The notes under the pieces were generated by a model. That model saw only the letters and a list, made by a program, of their open reading frames with translations, did no database searches and had not been told where the DNA came from. A stretch of 64,000 bases of DNA from Pseudodesulfovibrio profundus (GTDB lineage: Bacteria > Desulfobacterota > Desulfovibrionia > Desulfovibrionales > Desulfovibrionaceae): assembly GCF_900217235.1 (NCBI RefSeq), contig NZ_LT907975.1, forward strand, positions 1,097,501-1,161,500, written 5' to 3'. Position 1 is the first letter of the stretch. The number at the start of each line of letters is the position of its first letter. Below, piece by piece: positions 37,194 to 46,057 of the stretch. A program made the translations under genes and the position numbers.

Positions 37194-38461
37194 GAGACCT
37201 CTGCGCATCCCCTTTTCGCGTCCGTGCCTTGCGCTCCGCACCCAATTTGATGTTCTGACCGCACCCCAGCTTGGGCTCATTCCCGGCCTTTTCCTGCCAT
37301 TTCTGGCCGAAATGCCGGATTTTGGACGCACCTCTCCCTTCAGGCTCGCGCCAGTCGAACAGCTTTTTTCAAATTGAACGCCATGGCGAGGATGTGGAAC
37401 TCTCCCTCCACCTTCTCACGACCCACGTATCGGGACCGAAAGAATGCGTAGCCACGTTTGAGTGTGCCGAAGGCCCGCTCGACTATTTGCCGAATGCTGC
37501 TGATGTCACGGTTGCGGGTCTTTTCGAAGTCTGTCAGCCTGCCGCCACGAGGCGTCTTGTCCATGGTTCCGTCCTCCAAATCGCGATCAAACAGAATGTC
37601 CCGGTTCTTCCCGCTGCAATAGCCCTTGTCCGCATAAACCCGTGCGCCGGGATCAAGGCCGACGCCATTCACGAGCCGCTCGAATTCGCCCGTGTCCGAA
37701 TGGTTCGCGGGAGTGATGTGACCACAGAGCAGAAACCCGTCTCGACTGTCCGTCGCGGCATGGAGCTTGTAGCCGTAATAGGCCCGATTTCTCTTGCGGA
37801 GCCAGGCCGCCTCCTCGTCATCCGAATAGCTGACCCGGCAGTCCACCGGCCCATCCTGTTCTTCGGCGTCCTCGGAACGGTCCTCAGGCATCACGTCGAT
37901 AACCTTGCGCGGCCGCCGCTGCGACTCGACTACCGAGGCGTCCACCACGGCTCCCTCACGGACAAGAAGCCCTTGTCCTTCAAGCTGGCGGTTAAGCATG
38001 TCGAGCAAGGAGTCCAGCACCTTCAGGCGGATCAAACCGTTACGGAAACGGCATATGGTGGTCTCGTCCGGCACGTCGTCCTCGATGGAAAAACCGGTAA
38101 ATCTGACAAAGGAGAGCCGGTCGAGCAGCGCCTGCTCCACGCCCGGATCACTCAGGTTGTACCAACGCTGCAAGAGCAGAATCTTGAACATCGCCAGAGG
38201 CGGATAGGCGGGATTGCCCACGGCGTTGGCCTTGCGCCTGATCTTCTTGCACAGAAAGGCGTTGATGGGCTGCCAGTCGATGAGTTCGTTGATCTCATCC
38301 AGAAATGTGGTCTTGGTTCTGCGGTGCCCCAGGAAGTAATCACCCAACCGAGGTCCTTTCTGCCGAATAGCCATGCCTTCCTCCTTTGGATGGAGAAATA
38401 ATAGCATAATAAATCAAATAGTTAAAGAGTAAAAGTGTGGGATTTGCCGTGCAGAGGTCTC
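37194..38461 (-). mobile_element. IS5-family element, copy 2 (1268 bp)
   Basis: Same 11-bp inverted ends as copy 1, opposite orientation, flanked by the 5-bp direct repeat AACTC (37189-37193 and 38462-38466). Inserted inside the MobA/HD gene of the Mop operon. Confidence 0.94.
37340..38374 (-). CDS. IS5-family DDE transposase, copy 2
   Basis: 344 residues, the same protein sequence as copy 1. The intact frame starts at ATG 38374 with the same AAAGGAGGAAGGC site. Transcription runs in the same direction as the interrupted operon. Confidence 0.92.
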   Translation of the reverse strand: MAIRQKGPRLGDYFLGHRRTKTTFLDEINELIDWQPINAFLCKKIRRKANAVGNPAYPPLAMFKILLLQRWYNLSDPGVEQALLDRLSFVRFTGFSIEDDVPDETTICRFRNGLIRLKVLDSLLDMLNRQLEGQGLLVREGAVVDASVVESQRRPRKVIDVMPEDRSEDAEEQDGPVDCRVSYSDDEEAAWLRKRNRAYYGYKLHAATDSRDGFLLCGHITPANHSDTGEFERLVNGVGLDPGARVYADKGYCSGKNRDILFDRDLEDGTMDKTPRGGRLTDFEKTRNRDISSIRQIVERAFGTLKRGYAFFRSRYVGREKVEGEFHILAMAFNLKKAVRLARA

Positions 38462-38813
38462 AACTCTTCAACGAGTAGCTGAACAGTCTCCTGTCTAATC
38501 AGAGGCATGTCGGCTGGTAGCAAGAAAAAAGCTTCCACCAACTCCGGCAATGATTCTACCCCGGCCAGCACCGATGAGAACATCCCCTGCTCGAAACCGG
38601 GATTATGCACGACATCCCCCCCAGCTCGACGAGCGGCATCAGCGACTTCGTCAGATCGTTTTCCTGTCACCGCAATCACAGGGTCGACACCTTCTGCTGT
38701 AAACAGCCTCACGACCTGCTCGACAACCGTCCGATCTCCAAGGGGCAGCAGGGGCTTGAAAGAACCCATGCGCGAGGAAAGGCCTGCCGCCGGGATGACC
38801 GCCGCCAACCGGA

Positions 38814-39803
38814 TCATCCGCCCATCTCCGACCGGGACTTGATCAGCTCTGCGCCTATGGAAACAGCAATCTCCTCCGGGGTCTGTGCGCCGATCCCCAA
38901 ACCGATGGGGCAATGACAGCGGTCGATATCCGCCTGAGTCACTCCTTCCGCCAGCAGGGATGCATAGATCTTGTCTCGTTTCTTACTGCTTCCGATCATG
39001 CCAACATACCCTGCATCGGTACGCAGAGCTTCGGCCAGGACGTTTCGGTCATGCAGATGCCCACGTGTGACGATGACAATAAAAGCATCAGGGCCAATGA
39101 CGAGACCGGAACAACAGTTTTCAAACGACGACAGCACAACCACTTCATCGGCCTCGGGAAATCGTTCCCGGTTGGCAAAATCGGCCCTGTCGTCAAGTAC
39201 TACGGTACGGAAACCGACCATGGAACCGACACGCGCCGTGAACTGTGAAACATGTCCGGCACCAAAAATGTACAAAGAAGGCGGAGGAGAAAACGGCTCG
39301 TGCAATACCATCTCCATGCCCTGCTTCTCAAACCGGGGAACGCCATCACCCTGCCCTTCAATCAGACGATGCTTCACAGCCCCCAGTTGCTCGCCCACCT
39401 GCTGAAAATGAGTGCTCAGGACCGAATGTAACCCCTTGCGCAACAGCGTATTCAATTCGAGAAAAACACCTGCACATGAACCACCGGGGCTTACGGTTTC
39501 CAGCAGAAGAGACAAACCACCGCCGCAAATCATGTCAGAATCAGCGGCCAGTTCCTGAGTCATGTCTACGAAAAGAAGCTTGGCGGCACCGTCACCGACA
39601 TCAAGCAAAGAAACGGCCTCGCGACAGGCCATCGCCTCGGCCAGTCCTCCCCCCACGGTCCCGACAATGGAGCCGTCACGCCGAACAGCCATCTTGGCCC
39701 CTGAGCTGCGAGGCGTTGAACCGGAACTCTCGACAACTGTGACAAGTCCAAATGGCTCGTTGTTTTCTATAAGACCGCAGATGGCACGCACAAACTCCCG
39801 CAT
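38814..39803 (-). CDS. XdhC-family aldehyde oxidoreductase maturation factor
   Basis: The 329-residue XdhC/CoxI-type chaperone binds the molybdenum cofactor, helps sulfuration, and inserts it into the oxidoreductase. The N-terminal XdhC_CoxI domain has SSGSTPRSSGAKMAVRRDGSIVGTVGGGLAEA and MICGGGLSLLLE; the C-terminal Rossmann domain has LYIFGAGHVSQFTARVGSMVGFRTVVLDDR. ATG 39803 overlaps the end of the ligase gene, so translation is coupled. Sits between the ligase gene and the interrupted MobA/HD gene. Confidence 0.9.
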   Translation of the reverse strand: MREFVRAICGLIENNEPFGLVTVVESSGSTPRSSGAKMAVRRDGSIVGTVGGGLAEAMACREAVSLLDVGDGAAKLLFVDMTQELAADSDMICGGGLSLLLETVSPGGSCAGVFLELNTLLRKGLHSVLSTHFQQVGEQLGAVKHRLIEGQGDGVPRFEKQGMEMVLHEPFSPPPSLYIFGAGHVSQFTARVGSMVGFRTVVLDDRADFANRERFPEADEVVVLSSFENCCSGLVIGPDAFIVIVTRGHLHDRNVLAEALRTDAGYVGMIGSSKKRDKIYASLLAEGVTQADIDRCHCPIGLGIGAQTPEEIAVSIGAELIKSRSEMGG

Positions 39804-39804
39804 A

Positions 39805-41094
39805 TCACCACTCCGTATCCAGTATCTGCCGCTTGCCAAGGCCGGGCACAGCCGGAGCAGCGTCATTATTCATTTCGATTTCAATTGCCAGATTTGCCTC
39901 TGCTACAACAGGCATGGATGCAAGCGCATCATGCGCACGCCTGCCAGACTCTGCACTTCCACAAACACGCACAAAAAGAGTGTCCTTGCTCAAAGCGACT
40001 GCGAAATCAGCAAGGCCCGAAATAGGGTAAAGCGTTTCGTTTAAATCGGCCAGCCTAAGACGATTGGAACCAACCGGAACGCCATCAGATATCCGGCTTA
40101 CATGCGGATCAAGTCGACGCATGGGACTCCCACAAACGCATTGATCAGGCAGGATTCTTCCGCTGTCTCCTGTACGGTAGCGGATGAGCGGCATACCCCG
40201 CCGAAGCGGTGTGGATACGACTATCTCCCCAACGTCACCGTCTGGGACAAGCTTTCCCGTATCGGGATCAACAATCTCAAGGTAGACATCGGCCTCACGC
40301 AGATGCATGCCGCTTCCCGGCTCACATTCAACCGCCCCGCCAAGGCCTGTTTCAATCATTCCCCAATGGCGGAACACTCGACAGCCAAATATCCGCTCCA
40401 AATTCCGCACCACCGCTTCAGGAGCCGCGTCCCAGCATAACAGTACCGACTGGACTCTGCCTTTTGGCATCCCCAGCCGCTCCCACCAGTATGCAATCAG
40501 GTTCACATGGGCCGCCGGACCAACGATACAAGATGCATTTTCAGCCATGATTTGATCCAGCGCAGCTTTACCGTCTTCCAGAATGCCATGAGGAACACAG
40601 CGCGCTCCGAACCGAGTCAGCGCCTCTGCCAGTAGCATCCCCACCCCTCCGGTCCGCTCTCCGGGCATCAACACAAGGGCGGTCTGGCCGGGGCCAATCA
40701 TGATGCGCATGCCCCAATCGAAAAAGTTGATGGTGGCTTCCAGGTCGTCCTGCGTATGAAAAACCCGCTTGGGCTTGCCTGTCGTGCCCGAGCTGTGCAG
40801 GGTGACAACCCGTGCAATGTCATCCTGCGACACGCACAGGAGTTGCTCAGGATATTCCCGAAGATCGCCTGCCGTCATCATGGGTAATCGCGAAAAGTCT
40901 TCGGCTGTCCGAATGGCCTCGACATCAAAACCGGCAAGTGTCCGACCATAAAAGGGGCTGTTGGCGCGAGCGTGCTCAATAACTGCCCGTAGTTGTTCCA
41001 TCTGCCAACAGCGCACCTCGCCTGACGAGGGGCGGCGACTCCCGCTCCAGCCCATTCGACGGACAAGCCAGTGATCAAGATGAGACTGCGCCAT
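39805..41094 (-). CDS. AMP-dependent CoA ligase-like protein (DVU_1553 type)
   Basis: The 429-residue adenylate-forming enzyme is related to phenylacetate-CoA ligase. The P-loop is TLHSSGTTGKPKRVFHTQDD (about residue 97), with later motifs FRHWGMIETGLGG and VSTPLRRGMPLIRYRTGDSGRI. It is part of the conserved Mop cluster; its acyl substrate is unknown. An aryl or alkyl acid produced by the aldehyde oxidoreductase would be a natural guess. Overlaps the radical SAM gene by 20 bp. Confidence 0.88.
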   Translation of the reverse strand: MAQSHLDHWLVRRMGWSGSRRPSSGEVRCWQMEQLRAVIEHARANSPFYGRTLAGFDVEAIRTAEDFSRLPMMTAGDLREYPEQLLCVSQDDIARVVTLHSSGTTGKPKRVFHTQDDLEATINFFDWGMRIMIGPGQTALVLMPGERTGGVGMLLAEALTRFGARCVPHGILEDGKAALDQIMAENASCIVGPAAHVNLIAYWWERLGMPKGRVQSVLLCWDAAPEAVVRNLERIFGCRVFRHWGMIETGLGGAVECEPGSGMHLREADVYLEIVDPDTGKLVPDGDVGEIVVSTPLRRGMPLIRYRTGDSGRILPDQCVCGSPMRRLDPHVSRISDGVPVGSNRLRLADLNETLYPISGLADFAVALSKDTLFVRVCGSAESGRRAHDALASMPVVAEANLAIEIEMNNDAAPAVPGLGKRQILDTEW

Positions 41095-42421
41095 GAGTCT
41101 TATTCCTGTAGAGAGTTTCGCCGTCCATGGACGTCAGGTTGTAAGCGCAAAACGGCACCAGCCGCCCGTCGGGCGACACAATGTGAATGCAACATCCTTT
41201 CAAGCGCTCGATATCCAGGGTCCAGGCATCCTGAAACGCCATGGCAGAAACAGCCAGCGTATGAGTACCCGCCCGTTCGATGAAGCAATCAAGGGCATCG
41301 GGCGCGTCAGCCATGGGCAGCGTTGTTTTCGGAGCGGACCACTGGCGCTTGACGAACGACTTGGCCTTGTCCGCGCCTTCGGATGCAGGTCGCGGAAGGC
41401 AACCGCAATCCGTACCGGCGGAGAGCTTTTGCAGGCTGCCGGACTCGGTCACCATGTAATTGGCGTGAAAGGAGCAATGGGAATGCTCACACCCCGGCGG
41501 CTGGAAATCCTGAGCTTTAATGGCACCATCTGTCTGATCTTCAAGATGCCGCATGAGTTCCGGCAGTGTCACCCGCTGCTCGTCTGCAGGCGGCTCGGGA
41601 TAGCGACCGAAATAACTGACGGGTTGAAAGTGCACCCCGCGCACGCCGGGAGACAGCTCGGCAGCCAACCGGATGATGGCTCCGAGATCGTGATCATTGA
41701 CACCGGGAACAACAGTAGGCACCAGCACCACACCAATTCCCGTTGCCGCCAAAGCATCGATTGCCGCAAGCTTGCTCTCAAACAGCGCCTGCCCCCGCAA
41801 CGCAGAGTGTATGACGTCATCGGTTCCGTCGAATTGAAGAAACACAGAATCAAGCCCGGCCTCGGCCAGACCGGCGGCATAATCCGGCTCTCGGGCAATA
41901 CGCAGACCGTTGGTATTCAATTGAATGAAGGGAAAACCCTTGGCCTTTCCTATTCGGATCAGATCAAACAAGTCGTCCCGTACGGTGGGCTCTCCCCCGG
42001 AAAGCTGGACATTGCAGAAGCCGGAAACATCCCTGACCCGATCGAACAGTCGACCAATTTCCTCTTGCGTCGGATCAGGCGGAGCGGTCTTGCCCGAAGA
42101 GGCGAAACAGACAGGACAGCCAAAATTGCAGCGCCATGTCACCTCCATGACAGCAGTACAGGTATGCTGCCTATGGGCATCACACAGGCCACAATCAAGC
42201 GGACACCCCTGATCCACAGCAGTGAGCGGTTGACGTGGCATAGATGGAACCTTGGGTCGTTTCCATTGGTGAAAATCCGGCTGGCCTCGCCAGACGATCA
42301 CGCGAAACTCCCCGTGTTGCAGGCATTGTTTTATCAAAAAAGTCTCATCACCAATGGTTTCATGATGAGCCGAAACAGGTCGCAAACAGACCGGGCAAAG
42401 ACTTCGGGGAACGGTACTCAT
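41075..42421 (-). CDS. Radical SAM protein, TrsS-like (DVU_1554 type)
   Basis: The 448-residue radical SAM enzyme has an N-terminal CPVC zinc-like site (residues 9-12) and CGLCDAHRQHTC; the SAM cluster motif is TWRCNFGCPVCFASSG (CxxxCPVC, residues about 94-109) followed by the LSGGEPTVRDDL strand. The family is known with either Sec or Cys forms; here the conserved positions read as Cys, with no in-frame TGA. The C-terminus ends CCIHIVSPDGRLVPFCAYNLT. The reaction is unknown. It is tied to Mop clusters and co-occurs with the methyltransferase two genes upstream. Confidence 0.85.
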   Translation of the reverse strand: MSTVPRSLCPVCLRPVSAHHETIGDETFLIKQCLQHGEFRVIVWRGQPDFHQWKRPKVPSMPRQPLTAVDQGCPLDCGLCDAHRQHTCTAVMEVTWRCNFGCPVCFASSGKTAPPDPTQEEIGRLFDRVRDVSGFCNVQLSGGEPTVRDDLFDLIRIGKAKGFPFIQLNTNGLRIAREPDYAAGLAEAGLDSVFLQFDGTDDVIHSALRGQALFESKLAAIDALAATGIGVVLVPTVVPGVNDHDLGAIIRLAAELSPGVRGVHFQPVSYFGRYPEPPADEQRVTLPELMRHLEDQTDGAIKAQDFQPPGCEHSHCSFHANYMVTESGSLQKLSAGTDCGCLPRPASEGADKAKSFVKRQWSAPKTTLPMADAPDALDCFIERAGTHTLAVSAMAFQDAWTLDIERLKGCCIHIVSPDGRLVPFCAYNLTSMDGETLYRNKTHGAVSS

Positions 42422-42423
42422 CC

Positions 42424-42876
42424 CTAGCCGCGCCCTTCTGCCGGATCAAATCCGTTGTCTACCAGTATCTCCCGAACCTGCGCATACGTGGTTGAGAGCA
42501 AACTGCTACATCGCTGTGCATCCGGCTGACCACATTGACCATCGAGGATATCGCCACAGGTCATACCACCGTATTCCCGGGTGGTAGCCACGAACCAGTC
42601 GCGTAGCTGTTCCAGCATCAGCGGCAACCGCTCGTCCTTATCCTCCACATCCTCTCCCTTGCCCGCGTACAATCCGAACACGAGGGATGCTCCAGTGAAA
42701 ACACCACACAGACCGGAACAATCACCCAGCCCATCGCACAACCCTGCTGCCGCACGAACCGTATCGGGACTCTCGCGCCCCATCTCTTCCAGAGCAAGCA
42801 GGACCATGATCTGACTACAGCAGAACCCCTTGCCTGCAAGCTCCATCATGCGCAATCCCATCTCATCAAACATGTC
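42424..42876 (-). CDS. C-GCAxxG-C-C family protein (DVU_1555 type)
   Basis: Small redox-type protein (150 residues). Cys pattern: GFCCSQIM near residue 17, LCDGLGDCSGLCGVFTGA (the C-GxxG-C core, residues 45-62), and CGDILDGQCG...RCSS at the end. The family probably binds a metal cluster or carries redox-active Cys; no reaction is known. ATG 42876 has AAGGA 6 bp upstream and overlaps the methyltransferase stop by 11 bp. Member of the Mop operon. Confidence 0.85.
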   Translation of the reverse strand, partial: DMFDEMGLRMMELAGKGFCCSQIMVLLALEEMGRESPDTVRAAAGLCDGLGDCSGLCGVFTGASLVFGLYAGKGEDVEDKDERLPLMLEQLRDWFVATTREYGGMTCGDILDGQCGQPDAQRCSSLLSTTYAQVREILVDNGFDPAEGRG

Positions 42877-43519
42877 TTGATCCTTTTTTCTCCGCAATCA
42901 TCAAAAAATATCCAAGCTGGCTCTGCCCACATCCGCACGCCAGGCCGTTCTCCCCGGCGAACATCAGGCGGGCAGTCAGGTCCTTGAGCAAACTAGAGTG
43001 ATCCTCAAGCACGACCACACTAAAACCGGCGTCCTCTACCATGGTTCTTGTCACTTCAAGAGGCACGGCTCGATCTGCGCATGACGCGCCACCCTTTCCC
43101 CCCGGACCACACAGATCCGAGAGAGCGAGAAAACCTCCGGGTTCGAGGACGCGTGAGAATTCCGCCAGTCCAGCGCATGGATCAGACAGAAGCGACAGAA
43201 CACACTCGCAAAACACCGCATTAAATGAATCCCCTGTGAATGGAAGCACATCTCCCGAGGCTCGAATGAGACCTGACCGGCCAGATCGACTAATCTGAGA
43301 ATGCGACGCTTCCACACCATATGCCTTTGCCCCGAACCGCGAACGCAATCGCCCCACCGTTGCCCCCAGGCCACACCCCACATCGAGCACGCGCCAGCGG
43401 GGATTCATGCCCATGACCTCGGCAGCCCGGTCGGTCAATGCAAAACCACCGGGGCGTAACGTGTCCCCAGCCGCGGCCTGCAAGGTCGGACGCTCCCACA
43501 AAGGACGGGAATCCAGCAC
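42866..43519 (-). CDS. SAM-dependent methyltransferase (TrsM/DVU_1556 type)
   Basis: The 217-residue class I methyltransferase has motif I VLDVGCGLGATVGRL (residues 40-54), the post-I acid in YGVEAS, and FCECVLSLLSDP plus LALSDL for the later motifs. GTG start at 43519. It lies between the small zinc-ribbon protein and the C-GCAxxG protein in the operon and is expected to work with the radical SAM protein. Substrate unknown. Confidence 0.85.
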   Translation of the reverse strand: MLDSRPLWERPTLQAAAGDTLRPGGFALTDRAAEVMGMNPRWRVLDVGCGLGATVGRLRSRFGAKAYGVEASHSQISRSGRSGLIRASGDVLPFTGDSFNAVFCECVLSLLSDPCAGLAEFSRVLEPGGFLALSDLCGPGGKGGASCADRAVPLEVTRTMVEDAGFSVVVLEDHSSLLKDLTARLMFAGENGLACGCGQSQLGYFLMIAEKKGSRHV

Positions 43520-43521
43520 GA

Positions 43522-43737
43522 TTACTTATCCTCCAACAATTGCTCCACCTGCTTCATCTTGCCAATAGCCAGTTCCTCAGGGATGAACACCATGCCGCAC
43601 TTTGGACAGGCAGGCAGTTCCACATTGAAAAGTGATCCGAGATATTCCAACTCCACCGGTCTTAAAACCATGGCCTCGCCGCACGGGGCGCATTGCCAAC
43701 CGGCCGCGTTCGCTTCGGGCACCTTGATGACACTCAC
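43522..43737 (-). CDS. Small zinc-ribbon/rubredoxin-like redox protein (DVU_1557 type)
   Basis: The 71-residue protein has two CxxC pairs, WQCAPCGEAM and ACPKCGMVFI, suited to binding one Fe or Zn. GTG 43737 follows AAAGGAG and overlaps the preceding stop (GTGA), so it is coupled to the large flavoprotein. A longer in-frame reading would run back into that gene and is not needed. Confidence 0.82.
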   Translation of the reverse strand: MSVIKVPEANAAGWQCAPCGEAMVLRPVELEYLGSLFNVELPACPKCGMVFIPEELAIGKMKQVEQLLEDK

Positions 43738-45986
43738 GACTGCACTCCTTTTACCTGCATGCGATGAGACCAGACATTGTGGACAAGGTAACCGCCATTC
43801 GTCGGTTCGAACTCCACCCAATAGGTCACGACGACGGGCCGGTATGACACGAGCAATCTTCCGGTTTCTTCATGCTTGAACTGTTTTCCGGTCTCCCGGG
43901 CGTTGAGCAGTACTTTCTGCACATCGCTTTTCAGAATCCGACGTTCCTCCATGAGAGCGGTGACTTCGTCGGTAAATTCCACAGATATTTCCTCGAAAGA
44001 CTCGCTCTCTCCCGAGTCACCATCATTCCAAACATCGCGCAACAATCGACTTTTCAGGCGAGCCCGATTCTCGCGTCGCTCGGAATAGCCGGGTGCCGGG
44101 CGTGACGCCGGGTCATCTTCTCGCGGATATAGCAGATCATAGAGATGCAAGGCCCGCTTCCCGGTACCGGCGATGCGGTCACGACACATGACGCAATAGG
44201 TGACAAAATCCTCTTGCGCCACAGCGGCCCGCTTTTCTGTGACAGCCCTTGCAAGGTCGGGGTTGGCCTCGGAAAGCAGACCTCCGAACCCGCAGCACTG
44301 TGTCAGTTCACCGGAAAGTTCTGGCTCGACACTTTCGACACCGCACTTCTCAAGCAATGCGCGTATATCCTCACGGAGCATGGCGTTGTGCCGAGCAGAG
44401 CAAGGATCGTTGATAGCCAAACGAGTTGAGGACCCACGCGCTCCATCAGGCAGTCCCAGATTGCGCAGAAGGGACCAGTGCGAGGTGATTTCAGCGTCCG
44501 GCAGTCCGGCGCGCAGCGTCTTGAGGCAGGTGGGACATGCTACGATCATAATCGGTTTGCCCATGGTTTCCCAAGCCGACTTGAGCGCGTCCAGAGATTC
44601 CGCCGTCAAACTCTCACGCCCTGACCATTCGGCTGGAGCACCACAGCAACGCAGAAACAAACCAACGCTACCGAGTTTCGCACGCAGGTCAGCGTAAGCC
44701 GCTTCCACCGCTTCAGGGTCGGATGCAGGCAATTGGCAGCCCGGGAAAAAGAGGTAATCACTATGATCCGTTCCAGGGGCGTGCTTGACAAGAGCAGCCT
44801 TGCCTCCATCGGCAAAGGCCATGTCGCGCAGGGCAAATTCATGGGCCGAAGGCGGCATCTTGTTCCGTCTGACCATGCTGCGACGTGCCTCAAGACAGAG
44901 GTCGGCCATGGAAAAATCTTCTGGGCACACGGTCTCACACAGCCCGCACAACATGCACGAATTGATCATGGTATTGGCTTGTCGGGTACCCATGACGATC
45001 GATTCATTATTATAAATCCGGCGGGCATAGACCTTGGGGTAATGCTGGTAGTGACGCATGTATTCACAGACTTTGACACATTCCATACACTCGCATTGCA
45101 GGCATCGTTTGGCCTCGTCCCGGGCCTCGACTTCGGAGTAGCTATCTCCTGCTGAAATAACAGGAGCTACGGACTCCACTCCCTTGAGGCTTGTGTAAAG
45201 ACGGGTTTCATAGGCTCCTTCACGATCTCGATTGGAGACCATCGAGACCCCCTGGGTATACCGTTCTATTGAATTTGCCGCCCTTCTACCCGCTGCTGCC
45301 TGAAGAACCGGGGACACTTCGCCGGGGATACTGGCAAACAGTCCAGCGCGCTCAGTACCAAGGGTCAGTCGATCCGACGACCCGTATCCGAAATCCTGAA
45401 CCGGCAGGACACCCGAATCAACAAAGGCAGCGTCAACTGTTTCAAGCTGCGATTCGATATTTTCCCTAGAGACAGAAAGACCTGATTCGACACGAACGCC
45501 CAAACGCTCCAGGCTGGAAAGTTCCCGTTCCAGAACATCGTCCGGCAATTCCGGGAGAGACTCACCAAGAACCGAACAAATCAATGTCACATCGTAGCCG
45601 CGACGGGCCAATTCCCAGGCCGCACTGAGGCCGGTCAACCCACCGCCGAAGACAGCCACTTTCTTATGCTTGGACGGCAGAGGTTTGGGCGGAGACACCG
45701 GAGCCCCCAACTCGGCACAGGCCCGCTCAAGGGACTCCACCTGAATGGCTCCCCCCACTTCGGTGCGTACACATGCCTCTTTGCAAGGGCCGTCGCAGAT
45801 ACGGGCCAGCACTCCGGGTAACGGCAGGGTTTTAGCCAGAATCTGCCACGCCTTGTCAAAGCGACGTTGAGCCATGAGCGCACAAAACTGTTTGACGTCA
45901 ACATGGAGCGGACAGGCAGCCGTACACCGTGGCACCTCTTCCTGTATGCATTTTCTTTCCCATTCGCGCAGTTCGGCCTGATCCAT
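43734..45986 (-). CDS. FAD/[4Fe-4S] pyridine-nucleotide oxidoreductase with CCG domains (DVU_1558 type)
   Basis: The 750-residue electron-transfer protein has several parts. The GltD-like N-terminal Fe-S domain is CTAACPLHVDVKQF...CDGPCKEAC (residues 20-75); a Rossmann segment AVFGGGLTGLSAAWELARRGYDVTL follows. Two ferredoxin sites are CLQCECMECVKVC and CMLCGLCETVCPEDF (residues 290-355). Then come CCG repeats typical of HdrD/GlpC (FPGCQLP...CCGAPAEWSGR...CPTCLKTL...CCGFGGLLSE) and a C-terminal appendix. It most likely carries electrons between Mop and the cell's redox pools. First gene after the mop attenuator. Confidence 0.87.
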   Translation of the reverse strand: MDQAELREWERKCIQEEVPRCTAACPLHVDVKQFCALMAQRRFDKAWQILAKTLPLPGVLARICDGPCKEACVRTEVGGAIQVESLERACAELGAPVSPPKPLPSKHKKVAVFGGGLTGLSAAWELARRGYDVTLICSVLGESLPELPDDVLERELSSLERLGVRVESGLSVSRENIESQLETVDAAFVDSGVLPVQDFGYGSSDRLTLGTERAGLFASIPGEVSPVLQAAAGRRAANSIERYTQGVSMVSNRDREGAYETRLYTSLKGVESVAPVISAGDSYSEVEARDEAKRCLQCECMECVKVCEYMRHYQHYPKVYARRIYNNESIVMGTRQANTMINSCMLCGLCETVCPEDFSMADLCLEARRSMVRRNKMPPSAHEFALRDMAFADGGKAALVKHAPGTDHSDYLFFPGCQLPASDPEAVEAAYADLRAKLGSVGLFLRCCGAPAEWSGRESLTAESLDALKSAWETMGKPIMIVACPTCLKTLRAGLPDAEITSHWSLLRNLGLPDGARGSSTRLAINDPCSARHNAMLREDIRALLEKCGVESVEPELSGELTQCCGFGGLLSEANPDLARAVTEKRAAVAQEDFVTYCVMCRDRIAGTGKRALHLYDLLYPREDDPASRPAPGYSERRENRARLKSRLLRDVWNDGDSGESESFEEISVEFTDEVTALMEERRILKSDVQKVLLNARETGKQFKHEETGRLLVSYRPVVVTYWVEFEPTNGGYLVHNVWSHRMQVKGVQS

Positions 45987-46008
45987 TCGATTTCCTTAAA
46001 AAGAAAGA

Positions 46009-46040
46009 GACAGCGACCCGAAACTTGTCGGGCCGCTGTC
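46009..46040 (-). terminator. Hairpin after mop, likely attenuator
   Basis: GACAGCG-ACCCGA and TCGGG-CCGCTGTC form a long stem with one unpaired position and a short loop. Minus-strand transcripts from mop meet it 18 bp after the stop. The maturation genes continue 22 bp later, so partial termination is likely. Confidence 0.65.
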
Positions 46041-46057
46041 GTTTAATCAATTGTGTA

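Larger units (their letters stand above)
36420..38817 (-). pseudogene. MobA-like NTP transferase / HD domain fusion gene, split by IS5 copy 2
   Basis: The 5' part is 38817-38462 and the 3' part is 37188-36420. Joined, they restore QLLVEEF-DRTRPSILYPKFLG in frame, a 374-residue protein. Residues 1-190 are a MobA/MocA-type nucleotidyltransferase (AAVIPAAGLSSRMGSFKPLLPLGDR, and LPADMP for the metal Asp). Residues 215-370 are an HD phosphohydrolase (HDIGKGTKRHEEAGAELLKRHGF). The position fits the DVU_1551-type NTP transferase beside Mop, where a CTP-dependent step to molybdopterin cytosine dinucleotide is a reasonable role. The ATG at 38817 overlaps the XdhC gene by 4 bp. As it stands the gene is cut after about 118 residues. 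Confidence 0.92.

Noticed and set aside
41075..42421. Selenocysteine in the TrsS-like radical SAM protein
   Set aside because: Relatives can be selenoproteins, but here the conserved positions are Cys codons and no in-frame TGA occurs.
41093..42427. 444-codon open frame opposite the radical SAM gene
   Set aside because: Antisense shadow; the minus-strand product has all family motifs.
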